A stretch of DNA of 64,000 bases from Pseudomonas baltica (GTDB lineage Bacteria; Pseudomonadota; Gammaproteobacteria; Pseudomonadales; Pseudomonadaceae): contig NZ_JACMYH010000001.1 in assembly GCF_014235765.1 (NCBI RefSeq), positions 124,001 to 188,000 on the forward strand. Direction: 5' to 3'. Position 1 is the stretch's first letter, and each line of letters begins with the position of its first letter. The notes beneath the pieces were generated by a model. That model was not told the origin of the DNA. It was given only the letters and a program-made list of their open reading frames with translations, and searched no databases. The position numbers were made by a program, and so were the translations under genes. Of this stretch, positions 15,189 to 22,720 are shown one piece after another.

Positions 15189-15464
15189 ATGAAACTCATC
15201 GGCGCCCGTCAGGCCTGGACCGACTCGCAGCACGAATCCAACGCATCCATCACCGCCGTGGCCAGTGAGAAGGCCGAGTCAGCATCGAAGATCAGGCGAT
15301 CCCGCATCACCCGCCATGAGGTTGTCTTCCCCGCCCTGGGTGACGAGAAGGAAGAGCGCGTGCTGATGGCTCGCCAGCGTATTTCGATCAGTGAAACCCG
15401 TCGCACGCCTCTCGGCCGCTCGACTGCTCGAGCTGCACACCTATTGGCACCGTCCGCCGTCTGA
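15189..15464 (+). CDS. Hypothetical phage protein, C-terminus doubtful
   Basis: GGAGAGCACC directly precedes ATG 15189, a good ribosome site. The first 70 residues are charged and plausible (MKLIGARQAWTDSQHESNAS). The last 25 are Arg/Ala-rich low complexity, and coding in this region seems to pass to another frame, which holds the coiled-coil ORF below. A deletion or frameshift near 15,390-15,440 may have changed the end. No family recognised. Confidence 0.5.
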   Translation: MKLIGARQAWTDSQHESNASITAVASEKAESASKIRRSRITRHEVVFPALGDEKEERVLMARQRISISETRRTPLGRSTARAAHLLAPSAV

Positions 15465-15679
15465 ATGAACTGCTAGATTCCGAACGCGCCCGGGCGAATG
15501 CCGCAGAGGCTCGCGCGGACCAGTTTGCGAAGGAACGAAACGAACTTGCTGCCGCAGTTGGCCGTATGGAGGGCAAGATCGAAGCCCTCACTGGCCAGGT
15601 CGCCCAACTTACCGCCCAGGTCACCAGCTCTAGTGCAGAGGTTGCACAGCTGCGGGCCCGGCTTGGAGGCTTTAACTGA
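15395..15679 (+). pseudogene. Coiled-coil phage protein lacking a normal start
   Basis: From 15395 to the stop at 15679 one frame is open and clearly coding: RRLNELLDSERARANAAEAR, then heptad-rich ELAAAVGRMEGKIEALTGQV and AQLTAQVTSSSAEVAQLRAR. No ATG or GTG occurs before an internal methionine, only an ATT at 15443 and a CTG at 15461. Its stop overlaps the ATG of the membrane protein (15679), so the 3' end is intact. The 5' end was probably removed by a small deletion, or a rare start codon is used. The product would be a soluble coiled coil. Confidence 0.55.
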
Positions 15680-16017
15680 TGGACAGATGTGCAATGGAAT
15701 TTATCGCCCGACGATGGTGGAGGCGTGTAGAGGTGTGGGTGATTGCGGTGCTGTTGGTTGCCGGGGGCTCGGTCCTCGGATTCCAGGCAGCCCAGTGGTC
15801 GCTTGCCAGTTCCTACGTCGCCCAGGTCGCCCAAGTTCGACACGCGTATGACGAGGCCTTGAAGCAGCGCGACCTTCGCCTGACCAGGCTGGCCAACAGC
15901 ACGACAGAGGCAGCTGTGAAGGTCGAGCAGGCCGCCACCAGCGCTACCCAGGCAGCCGACACCGCCAGCAAAGCCGTCGACAAGGCGACCGAAGCGGTGG
16001 ACCGGGCCAATCAGTAA
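15679..16017 (+). CDS. Single-span membrane protein with coiled-coil tail
   Basis: The 112-residue product has a positively charged start (FIARRWWRRVE), one transmembrane helix (about residues 18-38, VWVIAVLLVAGGSVLGFQAA) and a periplasmic or cytoplasmic tail made of heptad-like repeats (AATSATQAADTASKAVDKAT). Its start overlaps the coiled-coil gene stop. The position before the packaging genes and the single span would allow a holin or lysis-regulator role, but no holin family is recognised. Confidence 0.6.
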   Translation: MDRCAMEFIARRWWRRVEVWVIAVLLVAGGSVLGFQAAQWSLASSYVAQVAQVRHAYDEALKQRDLRLTRLANSTTEAAVKVEQAATSATQAADTASKAVDKATEAVDRANQ

Positions 16018-16035
16018 CATACGTTCGAGGTCGCC

Positions 16036-16320
16036 ATGTTCAAGGTGCAATCGAGAGGCCTTACTGATGGCCTGGCCGAACTCACCGAGATCGAGCAGCG
16101 CCAAATCCCATTTGCTACTGCGCTGGCACTGACCGAGACGGCGAAGCTGATCAAGTCCTCAATCGAGGACGAGATGCGCGCTGTGTTCGATAGGCCTACA
16201 CCCTTCACCATGAACGCCCTGCGCCTGATCCCTGCTACCAAGCAGAAGCTCGAGGCTCGGGTACCCGCAGGTGCACCCGCGCGGCCTGACCCTGATGGGC
16301 TCGATCGATACCCAGGATGA
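16036..16320 (+). pseudogene. N-terminal fragment of a phage structural protein gene
   Basis: The first 75 residues (MFKVQSRGLTDGLAELTEIE, then MRAVFDRPTPFTMNALRL and QKLEARV) are a coherent N-terminus of a phage minor structural protein. After about 16,255 the reading changes to low-complexity VPAGAPARPDPDGL, which is the terminase gene read in the wrong frame. The gene is therefore cut off by a deletion that joins it to the middle of the terminase large subunit. The product is expected to be non-functional. Confidence 0.65.
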
Positions 16321-17497
16321 CCGGTACGAGGGCAGAGTCTGGGCTTTCGGTCTGGGCGAAGAAGCCTGGCTGGTCGACAAGTGGGTGCTCATGGGTGACC
16401 CGGCCAGCGAAGAGCTCCGCAAGAAGGTACGCCTCAAGGTGCGGCAGCAATACGTGCGCGGTGACGGCGCGAAGATGGGCGTGGAGCGCTGGTGCTGGGA
16501 CTCCGGCGGCCACTACACCGACGAGGTCTACGCCGAAAGCCGTGCCCTTGGCGACACTTGGGTGATCCCGGTCAAAGGTGCCAACGTTCCAGGCAAACCG
16601 ATCGCCAACTGGCCGAAGTCGCGCAACGCGAAGAAGGTCTACCTCACTGAGGTGGGCACTGAGAACGCCAAAGAGTTGATCTACAGCCGTCTCAAGATCC
16701 AGCCCAACACTTCCGGCGTACCGGTACCGGGCTGCGTTCACTTTCCCGCCAATGACGACATCTGCGGTGAGGACGAGCTGAAGCAGCTCACAGCCGAAAC
16801 CAAAGAACTGAAGATCGAGAAAGGCAGGCGGGTGTATCGCTGGACGGCCAAAGGTCGCCGCAACGAGGCACTCGACTGTTTCGTGTACGCCCTGGGAGAA
16901 GGCGCGATTGTCGACCTGGCGCCCGGCGAAGAGCCCATGGTTGCCAACCCAGCCAGACCCAACGCCCAGTTCGATCCTTTCTTTTCGGCGATCGTGAAAG
17001 AAATCGGTGCTGCATTGGAGCTTCCTCTGGAAGAGCTGATGTTGCACTACAGCAGCAGCTACAGCGCCGCGCGCGCGGCCATGCTGCAGGCCTGGCGCTT
17101 CTACACCATGCGGCGTTGGTGGCTGGTGTGCGACTTCTGTCAGCCCAGCTATGAGCTGATGTTCGATGAAGCTGTGGCGGCCGGCCGGATTCGTGCGCCG
17201 GGCTACCGGGACCCGGCTCTGCGCCGCGCCTATACCCAGGCCATCTGGATCGGCCCGGCGCGCGGTGCTATCGACGAGCTCAAAGAGGCCAAGGCGGCCC
17301 GCGAGCGCATCGACGTGGGCATCAGCAACGAAACCATGGAAACAGCGGCGATGTCCGGCGAGACCTGGCAGCAGGTCAACCGGCAGCGCGCGCGCGAGCT
17401 CAAGCAGCGCCGCGACAACGGAACAACCCCGGCAACCGTGGCTGCCGCGCCAAAGCCGCTCGTTCCCGAGCCTGAACCACCTGAAGACGAGGAATGA
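16271..17497 (+). pseudogene. In-frame fusion of terminase nuclease domain to portal C-terminus
   Basis: Residues 1 to about 207 match the C-terminal half of a lambda gpA-type terminase: MGSIDTQDDRYEGRVWAFG, then CWDSGGHYTDEVYAES and RRNEALDCFVYALG. The ATPase half is absent. At about 16,895 the sequence passes without a stop into a lambda gpB-type portal C-terminus (IVDLAPGEEP, NAQFDPFFSAIVKEIGAALE, SSSYSAARAAML, and the acidic Pro-rich end). Normal genes would be about 600-700 and 500 residues. Two deletions are implied: terminase N-terminus, and terminase end through portal start. Packaging should be lost. Confidence 0.85.
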
Positions 17498-17500
17498 CCC

Positions 17501-18733
17501 ATGCCAAGAGCCTTTGAGCTGGCTTCTGCTCAGCCTTGGCTGATGCTCCCCAACGCCTTGGAGAACCTGCTCGCCATATCCGAGCGAATGGGGGATCCGG
17601 TGGCCTTGGAGACAAAGCTGGGTCGCAAGCTGGACAACAGCCACTCGGTCAGCATCCGCAATGGTGTGGCCATCGTGCCTGTGATCGGCCCGATTTTTCG
17701 CTACGCCAACTTGTTCACCGAGATCAGCGGCGCGACCAGCACCCAGGTGCTGGCAACCGACATTCGGGAAGCGCTGGATAACCCGGCGGTGCAGTCGATC
17801 ATCCTGAACATCGACAGTCCGGGCGGCGTGGCAAGCGGCATCAACGAGCTTTCCGAAATGATCCACACGGGCCGAGCGCAGAAGAAGATTGTGGCGTACA
17901 TCGGCGGCAGTGGGGCGAGCGGTGCCTACTGGATCGCCTCCGCCGCGCACGAAATCGTCATCGACGACACAGGAATCGCAGGCAGCGTCGGCGTAGTGGT
18001 CGAGGCGGTGGTCGATAGCGAGAAGGCCACCGGCCGCAAGAGCTACCAGATTGTCAGCCGTAACGCCCCGAACAAGCGCCCAGACCTGGCCACCGAGGAA
18101 GGGCGGGCAAAGGTCGCCGAGACAGTCGATGCGCTCGAGGACGTGTTCGTGGCCAAGGTCGCGCGCAACCTGGGCGTTGATGCAGAGAAAGTACCTGGCA
18201 TGGGTGACCATGGCGGGTTGCGTGTGGGGCAGGCGGCCGTAGCGGCTGGTCTGGCTCACCGAACGGGCTCGCTTGAGGGCCTGATCACCGAGCTGTCCAA
18301 GCCGGCAGCGAAAATCACGAGGAAAAACACCATGACGAAAGTCAGCAACACCGCTGAGTTGCAGGCGGCCATCGCTGCCGGCGGCGATCTCACTGCCATC
18401 GAGGTCAGCACCCCGGAAAAGATCGATGTAGAGACCCTTCGCAAGGAAGCGGCAGCGACCGCTACCGCCAGCGAAAAGGACCGCATCACCGGTATCCAGG
18501 CGTTGGCGGCCCCCGGCTTCGAAACCGAAGTGCAAGCTGCCATCGACGGCGGACTCACTGTCGAGGCCGCAGGCCTGAGCTTGTTCAAGGCTGCTCAGGA
18601 CCGCGGTGTGACCTTGGACAGCATCAAGCGTGATGCCAAGAAGGTCGATCCTGCCTCCGCTTCCGCGGGTAAAGGCAAGGTTGAGTTTTCCACCAAATCC
18701 ATCTGGGCCTCTCGCAAAGGAGCGAAAGCATGA
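17501..18733 (+). CDS. Prohead protease/scaffold precursor, S49 (gpC-like)
   Basis: The 410-residue protein has an SppA-like S49 protease domain (residues 30-270). The nucleophile is S140 in SGASGAYWIAS, followed by GIAGSVGVV, with NIDSPGG earlier. The last 130 residues are scaffold-like, Ala/Glu/Lys-rich and helical. This is the arrangement of lambda gpC/Nu3, in which the protease processes the portal and scaffold during procapsid assembly. It begins 3 bases after the fused portal stop. The catalytic region is intact although the partner portal is damaged. Confidence 0.9.
   Translation: MPRAFELASAQPWLMLPNALENLLAISERMGDPVALETKLGRKLDNSHSVSIRNGVAIVPVIGPIFRYANLFTEISGATSTQVLATDIREALDNPAVQSIILNIDSPGGVASGINELSEMIHTGRAQKKIVAYIGGSGASGAYWIASAAHEIVIDDTGIAGSVGVVVEAVVDSEKATGRKSYQIVSRNAPNKRPDLATEEGRAKVAETVDALEDVFVAKVARNLGVDAEKVPGMGDHGGLRVGQAAVAAGLAHRTGSLEGLITELSKPAAKITRKNTMTKVSNTAELQAAIAAGGDLTAIEVSTPEKIDVETLRKEAAATATASEKDRITGIQALAAPGFETEVQAAIDGGLTVEAAGLSLFKAAQDRGVTLDSIKRDAKKVDPASASAGKGKVEFSTKSIWASRKGAKA
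18332..18733 (+). CDS. Nested scaffolding protein start (Nu3-like)
   Basis: Within the protease gene, ATG 18332 is preceded by GAGG (18319-18322) at 9 bases. It begins a 133-residue product in the same frame (MTKVSNTAELQAAIAAGGDL). This reproduces lambda Nu3, which is made from an internal start of gene C and acts as the capsid scaffold. The product is helical and lacks the protease domain. The evidence is the ribosome site plus the domain border. Confidence 0.65.
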   Translation: MTKVSNTAELQAAIAAGGDLTAIEVSTPEKIDVETLRKEAAATATASEKDRITGIQALAAPGFETEVQAAIDGGLTVEAAGLSLFKAAQDRGVTLDSIKRDAKKVDPASASAGKGKVEFSTKSIWASRKGAKA

Positions 18734-19080
18734 ACTACGACATCGTCACCCAGGGCGCGCGCACCGCGGCCTTCCTCCTGAACGAGGCCTCCGGCGAGCG
18801 CTCTCGCGAGCAGATCTTGCTTCTGAAAGGCAATGCCGCATACCCGCCAGGCCAGATCCTGTCGAAGAACGCGGCCGGCAAGTACGTGGCGTTCGCCGCA
18901 CCTGCCGAGGGCGCCGCCGTTGAGGTCGCGATTCTGTATGAAGGCCGGCCCGCTGATACCACTGCCGATCGCTACGCGGCCGCCGTAGTGCGCGACTGCG
19001 AGGTGGTCGAAAGCCTGCTGGTCGGTCTGACTGATCCTGCGCGCGCCGCCCTGCTCGCCGCTGGCATCATCCTGCGCTGA
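18730..19080 (+). CDS. Head decoration protein (gpD-like)
   Basis: The 116-residue product, overlapping the protease stop by 4 bases, matches the lambda gpD/HDPD family in size, position and pattern (EQILLLKGNAAYPPGQILSK, then VAILYEGRPADTT and GIILR at the end). It would stabilise the expanded capsid by binding at threefold sites. The gene appears intact. A terminator follows at 19102. Confidence 0.85.
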   Translation: MNYDIVTQGARTAAFLLNEASGERSREQILLLKGNAAYPPGQILSKNAAGKYVAFAAPAEGAAVEVAILYEGRPADTTADRYAAAVVRDCEVVESLLVGLTDPARAALLAAGIILR

Positions 19081-19101
19081 TTTTCAGCACCTCATTACCC
19101 T

Positions 19102-19127
19102 AACCGCCGCTGGCGGTTTTTTTGTTT
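19102..19127 (+). terminator. Hairpin between decoration and capsid genes
   Basis: A 7-bp stem (AACCGCC/GGCGGTT) with a GCT loop is followed by TTTTTGTTTTT, a strong intrinsic terminator by sequence. As it lies inside the late operon, late transcripts must be antiterminated or it tunes expression. Confidence 0.75.
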
Positions 19128-19139
19128 TTGGAGATCGGA

Positions 19140-20144
19140 ATGGCCGATTTGAGCATTTTCAACGGTGATGCGTTTGGCACCATCGCCATGACCACCGCTA
19201 TCAACCAGCCTGTAGAGGGCCAGGCGGTGCCCACCCGCTTGGATACGCTCTTCGAAGAAGAAGGCGTAACCACCACTGCTGTGTTCATCGAGCGTGAGCA
19301 CGACAACCTGACCCTGGTGCCGGCCGCCGAGCGCGGTGCGCCAAGCGACCCTACCACAGGCGCAAAACGCGACGCGATCCCGTTTCAAACCATCCACCTG
19401 CCGACCCGCGCAGTCATTCGCGCTGACGAAGTCCAGGGCATCCGCGCGTTCGGTTCTGAAAGCGAACTCGAGACCGTCGAGGCGATGGTTGAGAAGCGCT
19501 TGCTGAAGATGCGTAAACGCCTGGAAGCGACCATCCGCTACCAGCGCGTGGGCGCCATCACCGGCAAGGTGTACGACGCCGACGGCACTCGGGTGCTGCT
19601 GGACCTGTATGCCCGATTCCAGATCGAGCAGCAGACCGTGGCTTTCACCATGGGCACCACGACCACCAAGTTGCTGGCCAAAGTGACTGAAGCCAAGCGC
19701 CGGGCGGAAGACGCGGTGGGCGGTACCGGCATCATCGCCGGCTGGCTGGGCATTGCCGGACGCAACTGGTTCGATGCATTCACGAACCATGATTCGGTGC
19801 AGAAGGCGTTCGATCGCTGGAACGATGGCCAGTTCTTGCGCGATGACCATCGCCGCGATGGGTTCAGCTTCGGTGGTGTGAACTGGGAAGAGTTCTACGG
19901 CAACTTGGGCGGCATCCAGTTCATGGATCCCGACGTTGCCTACCTGGTGCCGGTAGGCGTGGATGGCCTGTTCATCACCAACTTCGCGCCGGCCGACTAC
20001 ATGGAAACGGTCAACACCACCGGTGTGCCGTTCTATGCCAGCCAGGAAATGTTGCGCCACAACAAGGGCGTGGACATGGAAGCCCAGAGCAACCCGCTGA
20101 GCATCTGCACCCTGCCGCGCGCCATCATCAAGTTGACCAAGTAA
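19140..20144 (+). CDS. Major capsid protein (gpE-like)
   Basis: GGAG precedes ATG 19140; an in-frame start at 19122 lies in the terminator hairpin and is discounted. The 334-residue protein matches lambda gpE in length and pattern: DLSIFNGDAFGTIAMTTAIN at the start, YRRVG-like RYQRVGAITGKVYDADGTR in the middle, and HNKGVDMEAQSNPLSICTLP at the end. It is the shell protein of the head. No interruption is seen. Confidence 0.92.
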   Translation: MADLSIFNGDAFGTIAMTTAINQPVEGQAVPTRLDTLFEEEGVTTTAVFIEREHDNLTLVPAAERGAPSDPTTGAKRDAIPFQTIHLPTRAVIRADEVQGIRAFGSESELETVEAMVEKRLLKMRKRLEATIRYQRVGAITGKVYDADGTRVLLDLYARFQIEQQTVAFTMGTTTTKLLAKVTEAKRRAEDAVGGTGIIAGWLGIAGRNWFDAFTNHDSVQKAFDRWNDGQFLRDDHRRDGFSFGGVNWEEFYGNLGGIQFMDPDVAYLVPVGVDGLFITNFAPADYMETVNTTGVPFYASQEMLRHNKGVDMEAQSNPLSICTLPRAIIKLTK

Positions 20145-20467
20145 TGGGCCGCTCGGAGTTCGACCAGGCCTTCGAGGGCGCGGACGACGAGCTGTTCAGC
20201 ACCTTCGGCCAGCGGGGTGAGTGCTTCTACGACTCACGGGAAGGGGCGCCGCCCCAGGCCGTGAGCGTGGTGCTGCAGACAAACGTCAGCGATCCGGCTG
20301 GCGGCAGCTTCGTTGCCGTCCACTTGGCCGCCGACCTGCGCATCAGCCAAGTGCCCAATCCATGCAAGGGCGATTTGCTCACCGTGGACTGCAAACGCTA
20401 CCTGCTCGATGAGTACGTGGGCACAGACGGCCTCATCAATCGCTTTTCACTCATGCCGGCGGACTGA
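20144..20467 (+). CDS. Head-tail joining protein (gpFII-like)
   Basis: Its ATG shares a base with the capsid stop codon. The 107-residue product matches lambda FII-type connectors in length and place, with a beta-rich core (AVSVVLQTNVSDPAGGSFVA, then GDLLTVDCKRYLLDEYVG and RFSLMPAD). It would sit under the portal and give the tail its attachment surface. The assignment is mainly from synteny and pattern. Confidence 0.7.
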   Translation: MGRSEFDQAFEGADDELFSTFGQRGECFYDSREGAPPQAVSVVLQTNVSDPAGGSFVAVHLAADLRISQVPNPCKGDLLTVDCKRYLLDEYVGTDGLINRFSLMPAD

Positions 20468-20469
20468 CT

Positions 20470-20955
20470 ATGGACAACCCACTGACCCGGGGTCGAAAAG
20501 CGCTGATCGAGCGACTTACCACGATTTCCGTGGCCAACGGTTACTTCACCTCGACCGGCGCGAACGTGAAAACGGGCTGGCTCAATGAGCAGCTTCAGGC
20601 TCGCACCGTCAGCTTTCCCATCATCGTTGTGCAAAAGGGACGGGGCCAAGCGCCGATGCCCGGCCCAATGGCGCTCAAGGCCTTCTCAGGCTTCAGCATC
20701 GTGGGCGCCGTGGACGCGGGTATGGACGACTACGAGGACGCTATCGAAGCGCTTGAACATGACCTGCTCAAATGCCTGGTTCCCGTGCAAGGCCGCGCCC
20801 TGGACTGGCTGCCGAAAGGTGTTACCGGCATCACAGTCGGCACACCCGAGACCTTCCCGCCAGGTGAGTCACTGAAGGCCGCAACGGTCCTCATTCCCGT
20901 GCAGCTGCACACCATCATTCAGGGGGAACACCTTAATGTCCGACAAAGCCGATAA
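20470..20955 (+). CDS. Tail terminator/minor tail protein (gpU-like)
   Basis: The 161-residue product starts MDNPLTRGRKALIERLTTIS and has the pattern of phage minor tail or tail-terminator proteins located between the connector and the tail tube gene. It overlaps the start of the next gene by 20 bases in another frame. The likely role is ending tube polymerisation and joining tail to head. Assignment by synteny. Confidence 0.6.
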   Translation: MDNPLTRGRKALIERLTTISVANGYFTSTGANVKTGWLNEQLQARTVSFPIIVVQKGRGQAPMPGPMALKAFSGFSIVGAVDAGMDDYEDAIEALEHDLLKCLVPVQGRALDWLPKGVTGITVGTPETFPPGESLKAATVLIPVQLHTIIQGEHLNVRQSR

Positions 20956-21178
20956 AACCGACAAGCCACTAGGCATTCCAGTGCCCAGCACCGTCAAGGC
21001 CACCGAACCGGTCGCCGAGGCGGAGCGTGCATTGCCGCGCTTCGAAGTGGAGCTGCTTAAGCCTCACACCCATGCCCGCACGGATTACACGCCGGGCGAC
21101 AAAATCAAAGTCACTGCCGAGCAGCGCACCTGGTTGAAAGACCTGGGCGTGATCGCTGGCGACACCTCGGAGAAGTAA
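20936..21178 (+). CDS. Small hypothetical structural-region protein (80 residues)
   Basis: After a Lys/Pro-rich start, the second half (FEVELLKPHTHARTDYTPGD) resembles a short family found beside phage tail tube genes, recently given the label DUF7210. I am not certain of that label. AGGGGG lies before ATG 20936, inside the preceding gene. The role is unknown, perhaps in capsid or tail assembly. Confidence 0.6.
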   Translation: MSDKADKTDKPLGIPVPSTVKATEPVAEAERALPRFEVELLKPHTHARTDYTPGDKIKVTAEQRTWLKDLGVIAGDTSEK

Positions 21179-21181
21179 GAC

Positions 21182-21934
21182 ATGCCACAGATTGAAACCT
21201 TCCTGGTCGGTGGCCAGGTGAAGATGCGCAAGTACGGTGTCGGCGGCCCATTCATGCCCGTGGGCCTGGTCTCGACGCTGACCCAGGCCATCGAAACCAA
21301 CGACATCACCCTGGCCGATACCACCACCCCGCAGGGTGGCGAGTACGACTCCATCAGCCGGATCAGCAGCATGTCGCTGACCATGAACTGGCGCGAGTTC
21401 TACACCGCGAACCTGGCGGCCATCTACTGGGGCACCATCGACCGTGTGCCTGCTTCGACTGTCACCGACGAGCCGCACCGTGCGAGCAAGGGCGGCACCA
21501 TCCTGCTCGACAAGATGCCGCTGAGCATCACCTCGGTGAAGCTCGCGGCCGGCGGCGCGACCACCTATGTCGACGGTGATGACTGGCAAATGACCGGCTC
21601 GGGCATCGAGATCCTGGAAGCGGGCGCGATCGCTGAGGGTGCTGATCTGCTGGTGACCTATGCCTCTGCGTCGGTGGACATCATCGAGGCTTTGACCGGC
21701 AGTGGTGACGTGTACGAGTTCCTCTTCGAGGGCGCGAACGCCGCCGGCACGAAAAACCGCGTCAATCTGCAGTACTTCCGCTGCCAGCTCAGCCCGGCCG
21801 CCAGCGCGGACTGGATCAGCACCGATGATTTCATGGGCAGTGAGGTCACCGCCAAGGTGCTTTCCGATCCCAAGAAGACCGGCGCCGGCAAGTCGAAGTA
21901 CATGCGCATCATGAAAGAAACCGCTGCGGCCTGA
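21182..21934 (+). CDS. Major tail tube protein (gpV-like)
   Basis: The 250-residue product is beta-rich with repeated Thr/Gly/Asp strands (TTPQGGEYDSISRISSMSLT, VYEFLFEGANAAGTKN). It ends in a segment SEVTAKVLSDPKKTGAGKSKY typical of tail tube proteins. Position after the minor tail gene and before the G/GT frameshift gene and tape measure confirms the role. A terminator follows at 21952. Confidence 0.85.
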   Translation: MPQIETFLVGGQVKMRKYGVGGPFMPVGLVSTLTQAIETNDITLADTTTPQGGEYDSISRISSMSLTMNWREFYTANLAAIYWGTIDRVPASTVTDEPHRASKGGTILLDKMPLSITSVKLAAGGATTYVDGDDWQMTGSGIEILEAGAIAEGADLLVTYASASVDIIEALTGSGDVYEFLFEGANAAGTKNRVNLQYFRCQLSPAASADWISTDDFMGSEVTAKVLSDPKKTGAGKSKYMRIMKETAAA

Positions 21935-21951
21935 CACCGCGCCTGTAACCC

Positions 21952-21975
21952 AGCCCGCTTCCGCGGGCTTTCTTT
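21952..21975 (+). terminator. Terminator after the tail tube gene
   Basis: A 7-bp stem (AGCCCGC/GCGGGCT) with a TTCC loop is followed by TTCTTT. Good intrinsic terminator shape; it probably sets the high tube-to-chaperone ratio. Confidence 0.75.
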
Positions 21976-21990
21976 ACTGGGAAGTGCAGC

Positions 21991-22293
21991 ATGAGTGAAA
22001 TGACCGCCTCGAAGGTCGTTATGATCGATGGAAGGGAAGTGATCTTCCGAGAGCTTTCAGTTGCGGAGATCCGCTTGATGATGTCGGAAGAGCCTGAGTC
22101 TGACGGGCTGGGCGGTTCCTTTTTCGAGGATATCCGCCTCTCTGATTTACGGCGCTTCACTAATCTGGAAGTCGGCCAGGTGGAAGGCATGAGGCCAAGT
22201 CAGCTCCGCGCCGTAATCACCCACATAAAGGGGCAGAACCCCGATTTTTTCGCTTGGCTGGCCAGGGTCAACAACCCGCCGGCCAGGCTCTGA
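21991..22293 (+). CDS. Tail assembly chaperone (gpG-like)
   Basis: The 100-residue product (SEMTASKVVMIDGREVIFRE start, ending RVNNPPARL) lies between tail tube and tape measure, the place of lambda gpG. It should bind the tape measure protein during tail assembly. The frame contains a slippery heptamer at 22245-22251 leading to the GT product described separately. The gene looks intact. Confidence 0.8.
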   Translation: MSEMTASKVVMIDGREVIFRELSVAEIRLMMSEEPESDGLGGSFFEDIRLSDLRRFTNLEVGQVEGMRPSQLRAVITHIKGQNPDFFAWLARVNNPPARL

Positions 22294-22391
22294 AGAACCT
22301 CGACGACTGCATCTGCGCCCTGATCCGAATCGGGCACCACCAGGTGCTTTCCTACCCATGGCGCCTGTTCCTGCGCGCTTTGAAGGGCTGA
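21991..22391 (+). CDS. Frameshifted tail assembly chaperone (gpGT-like)
   Basis: The heptamer T TTT TTC (22245-22251) is read in frame as GAT TTT TTC, exactly the X XXY YYZ arrangement for -1 slippage. After slipping, the -1 frame stays open for 46 residues (RLAGQGQQPAGQALKNLDDC, then ICALIRIGHHQVLSYPWRLF) and ends at 22391, four bases before the tape measure ATG. The extension has the Trp/Leu-rich, compact look of lambda T domains. The joined product is residues from 21991 to 22251, then from 22251 on. GT should be made at low level and link tube and tape measure. Confidence 0.8.
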
Positions 22392-22395
22392 AATC

Positions 22396-22713
22396 ATGCG
22401 TGACATCGAACTCCGGCTGACGGCTGACCTGGACGGCGCCACCAAGGAAGTAGCCGGGTTTCGCAAAGAATACGGCGAGATGGTCAAGGTGGTTGAAAAG
22501 CCCCTGCGCCAGGTCAATGCATTCCGCGAACTGGAATCGAACGTCGAAAAGACCGGTCGAGCTATGCAGGATGCTCGGGAGCGGGTTCGCCAGCTCGGCG
22601 CCGAACTGGCTCGAGCCGAAACACCATCTCGCAAGCTGCAGGAACTGTATCGCGCTTCGGTCCGCGATCTGGAGCGCCTGAGCCGCGTCGACGCAAGGCC
22701 AGCTGACCGCTGA
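22396..22713 (+). pseudogene. Tape measure protein, N-terminal fragment
   Basis: The first 100 residues (MRDIELRLTADLDGATKEVA, then AFRELESNVEKTGRAMQDAR) are the usual helical N-terminus of a lambda gpH-type tape measure protein. At about 22,700 the frame ends with RVDARPADR and a stop. Coding resumes in another frame (GQLTADVIVNTLLGQLPKL). The gene is broken here by a deletion or indel, so tails cannot assemble normally. Confidence 0.75.
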
Positions 22714-22720
22714 TGTCATT

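Noticed and set aside
15388..16104. Minus-strand frame opposite the coiled-coil and membrane genes
   Set aside because: Ser/Arg/Ala-rich antisense product without motif; the plus strand has coupled coding frames.
16235..18535. Long minus-strand open frame (766 codons) opposite the terminase/portal and protease genes
   Set aside because: It is antisense to clear head genes in high-GC DNA and reads as His/Arg/Gly-rich low complexity with no domain.
19095..20060. Minus-strand frame opposite the major capsid gene
   Set aside because: Antisense to the capsid gene and no motif.
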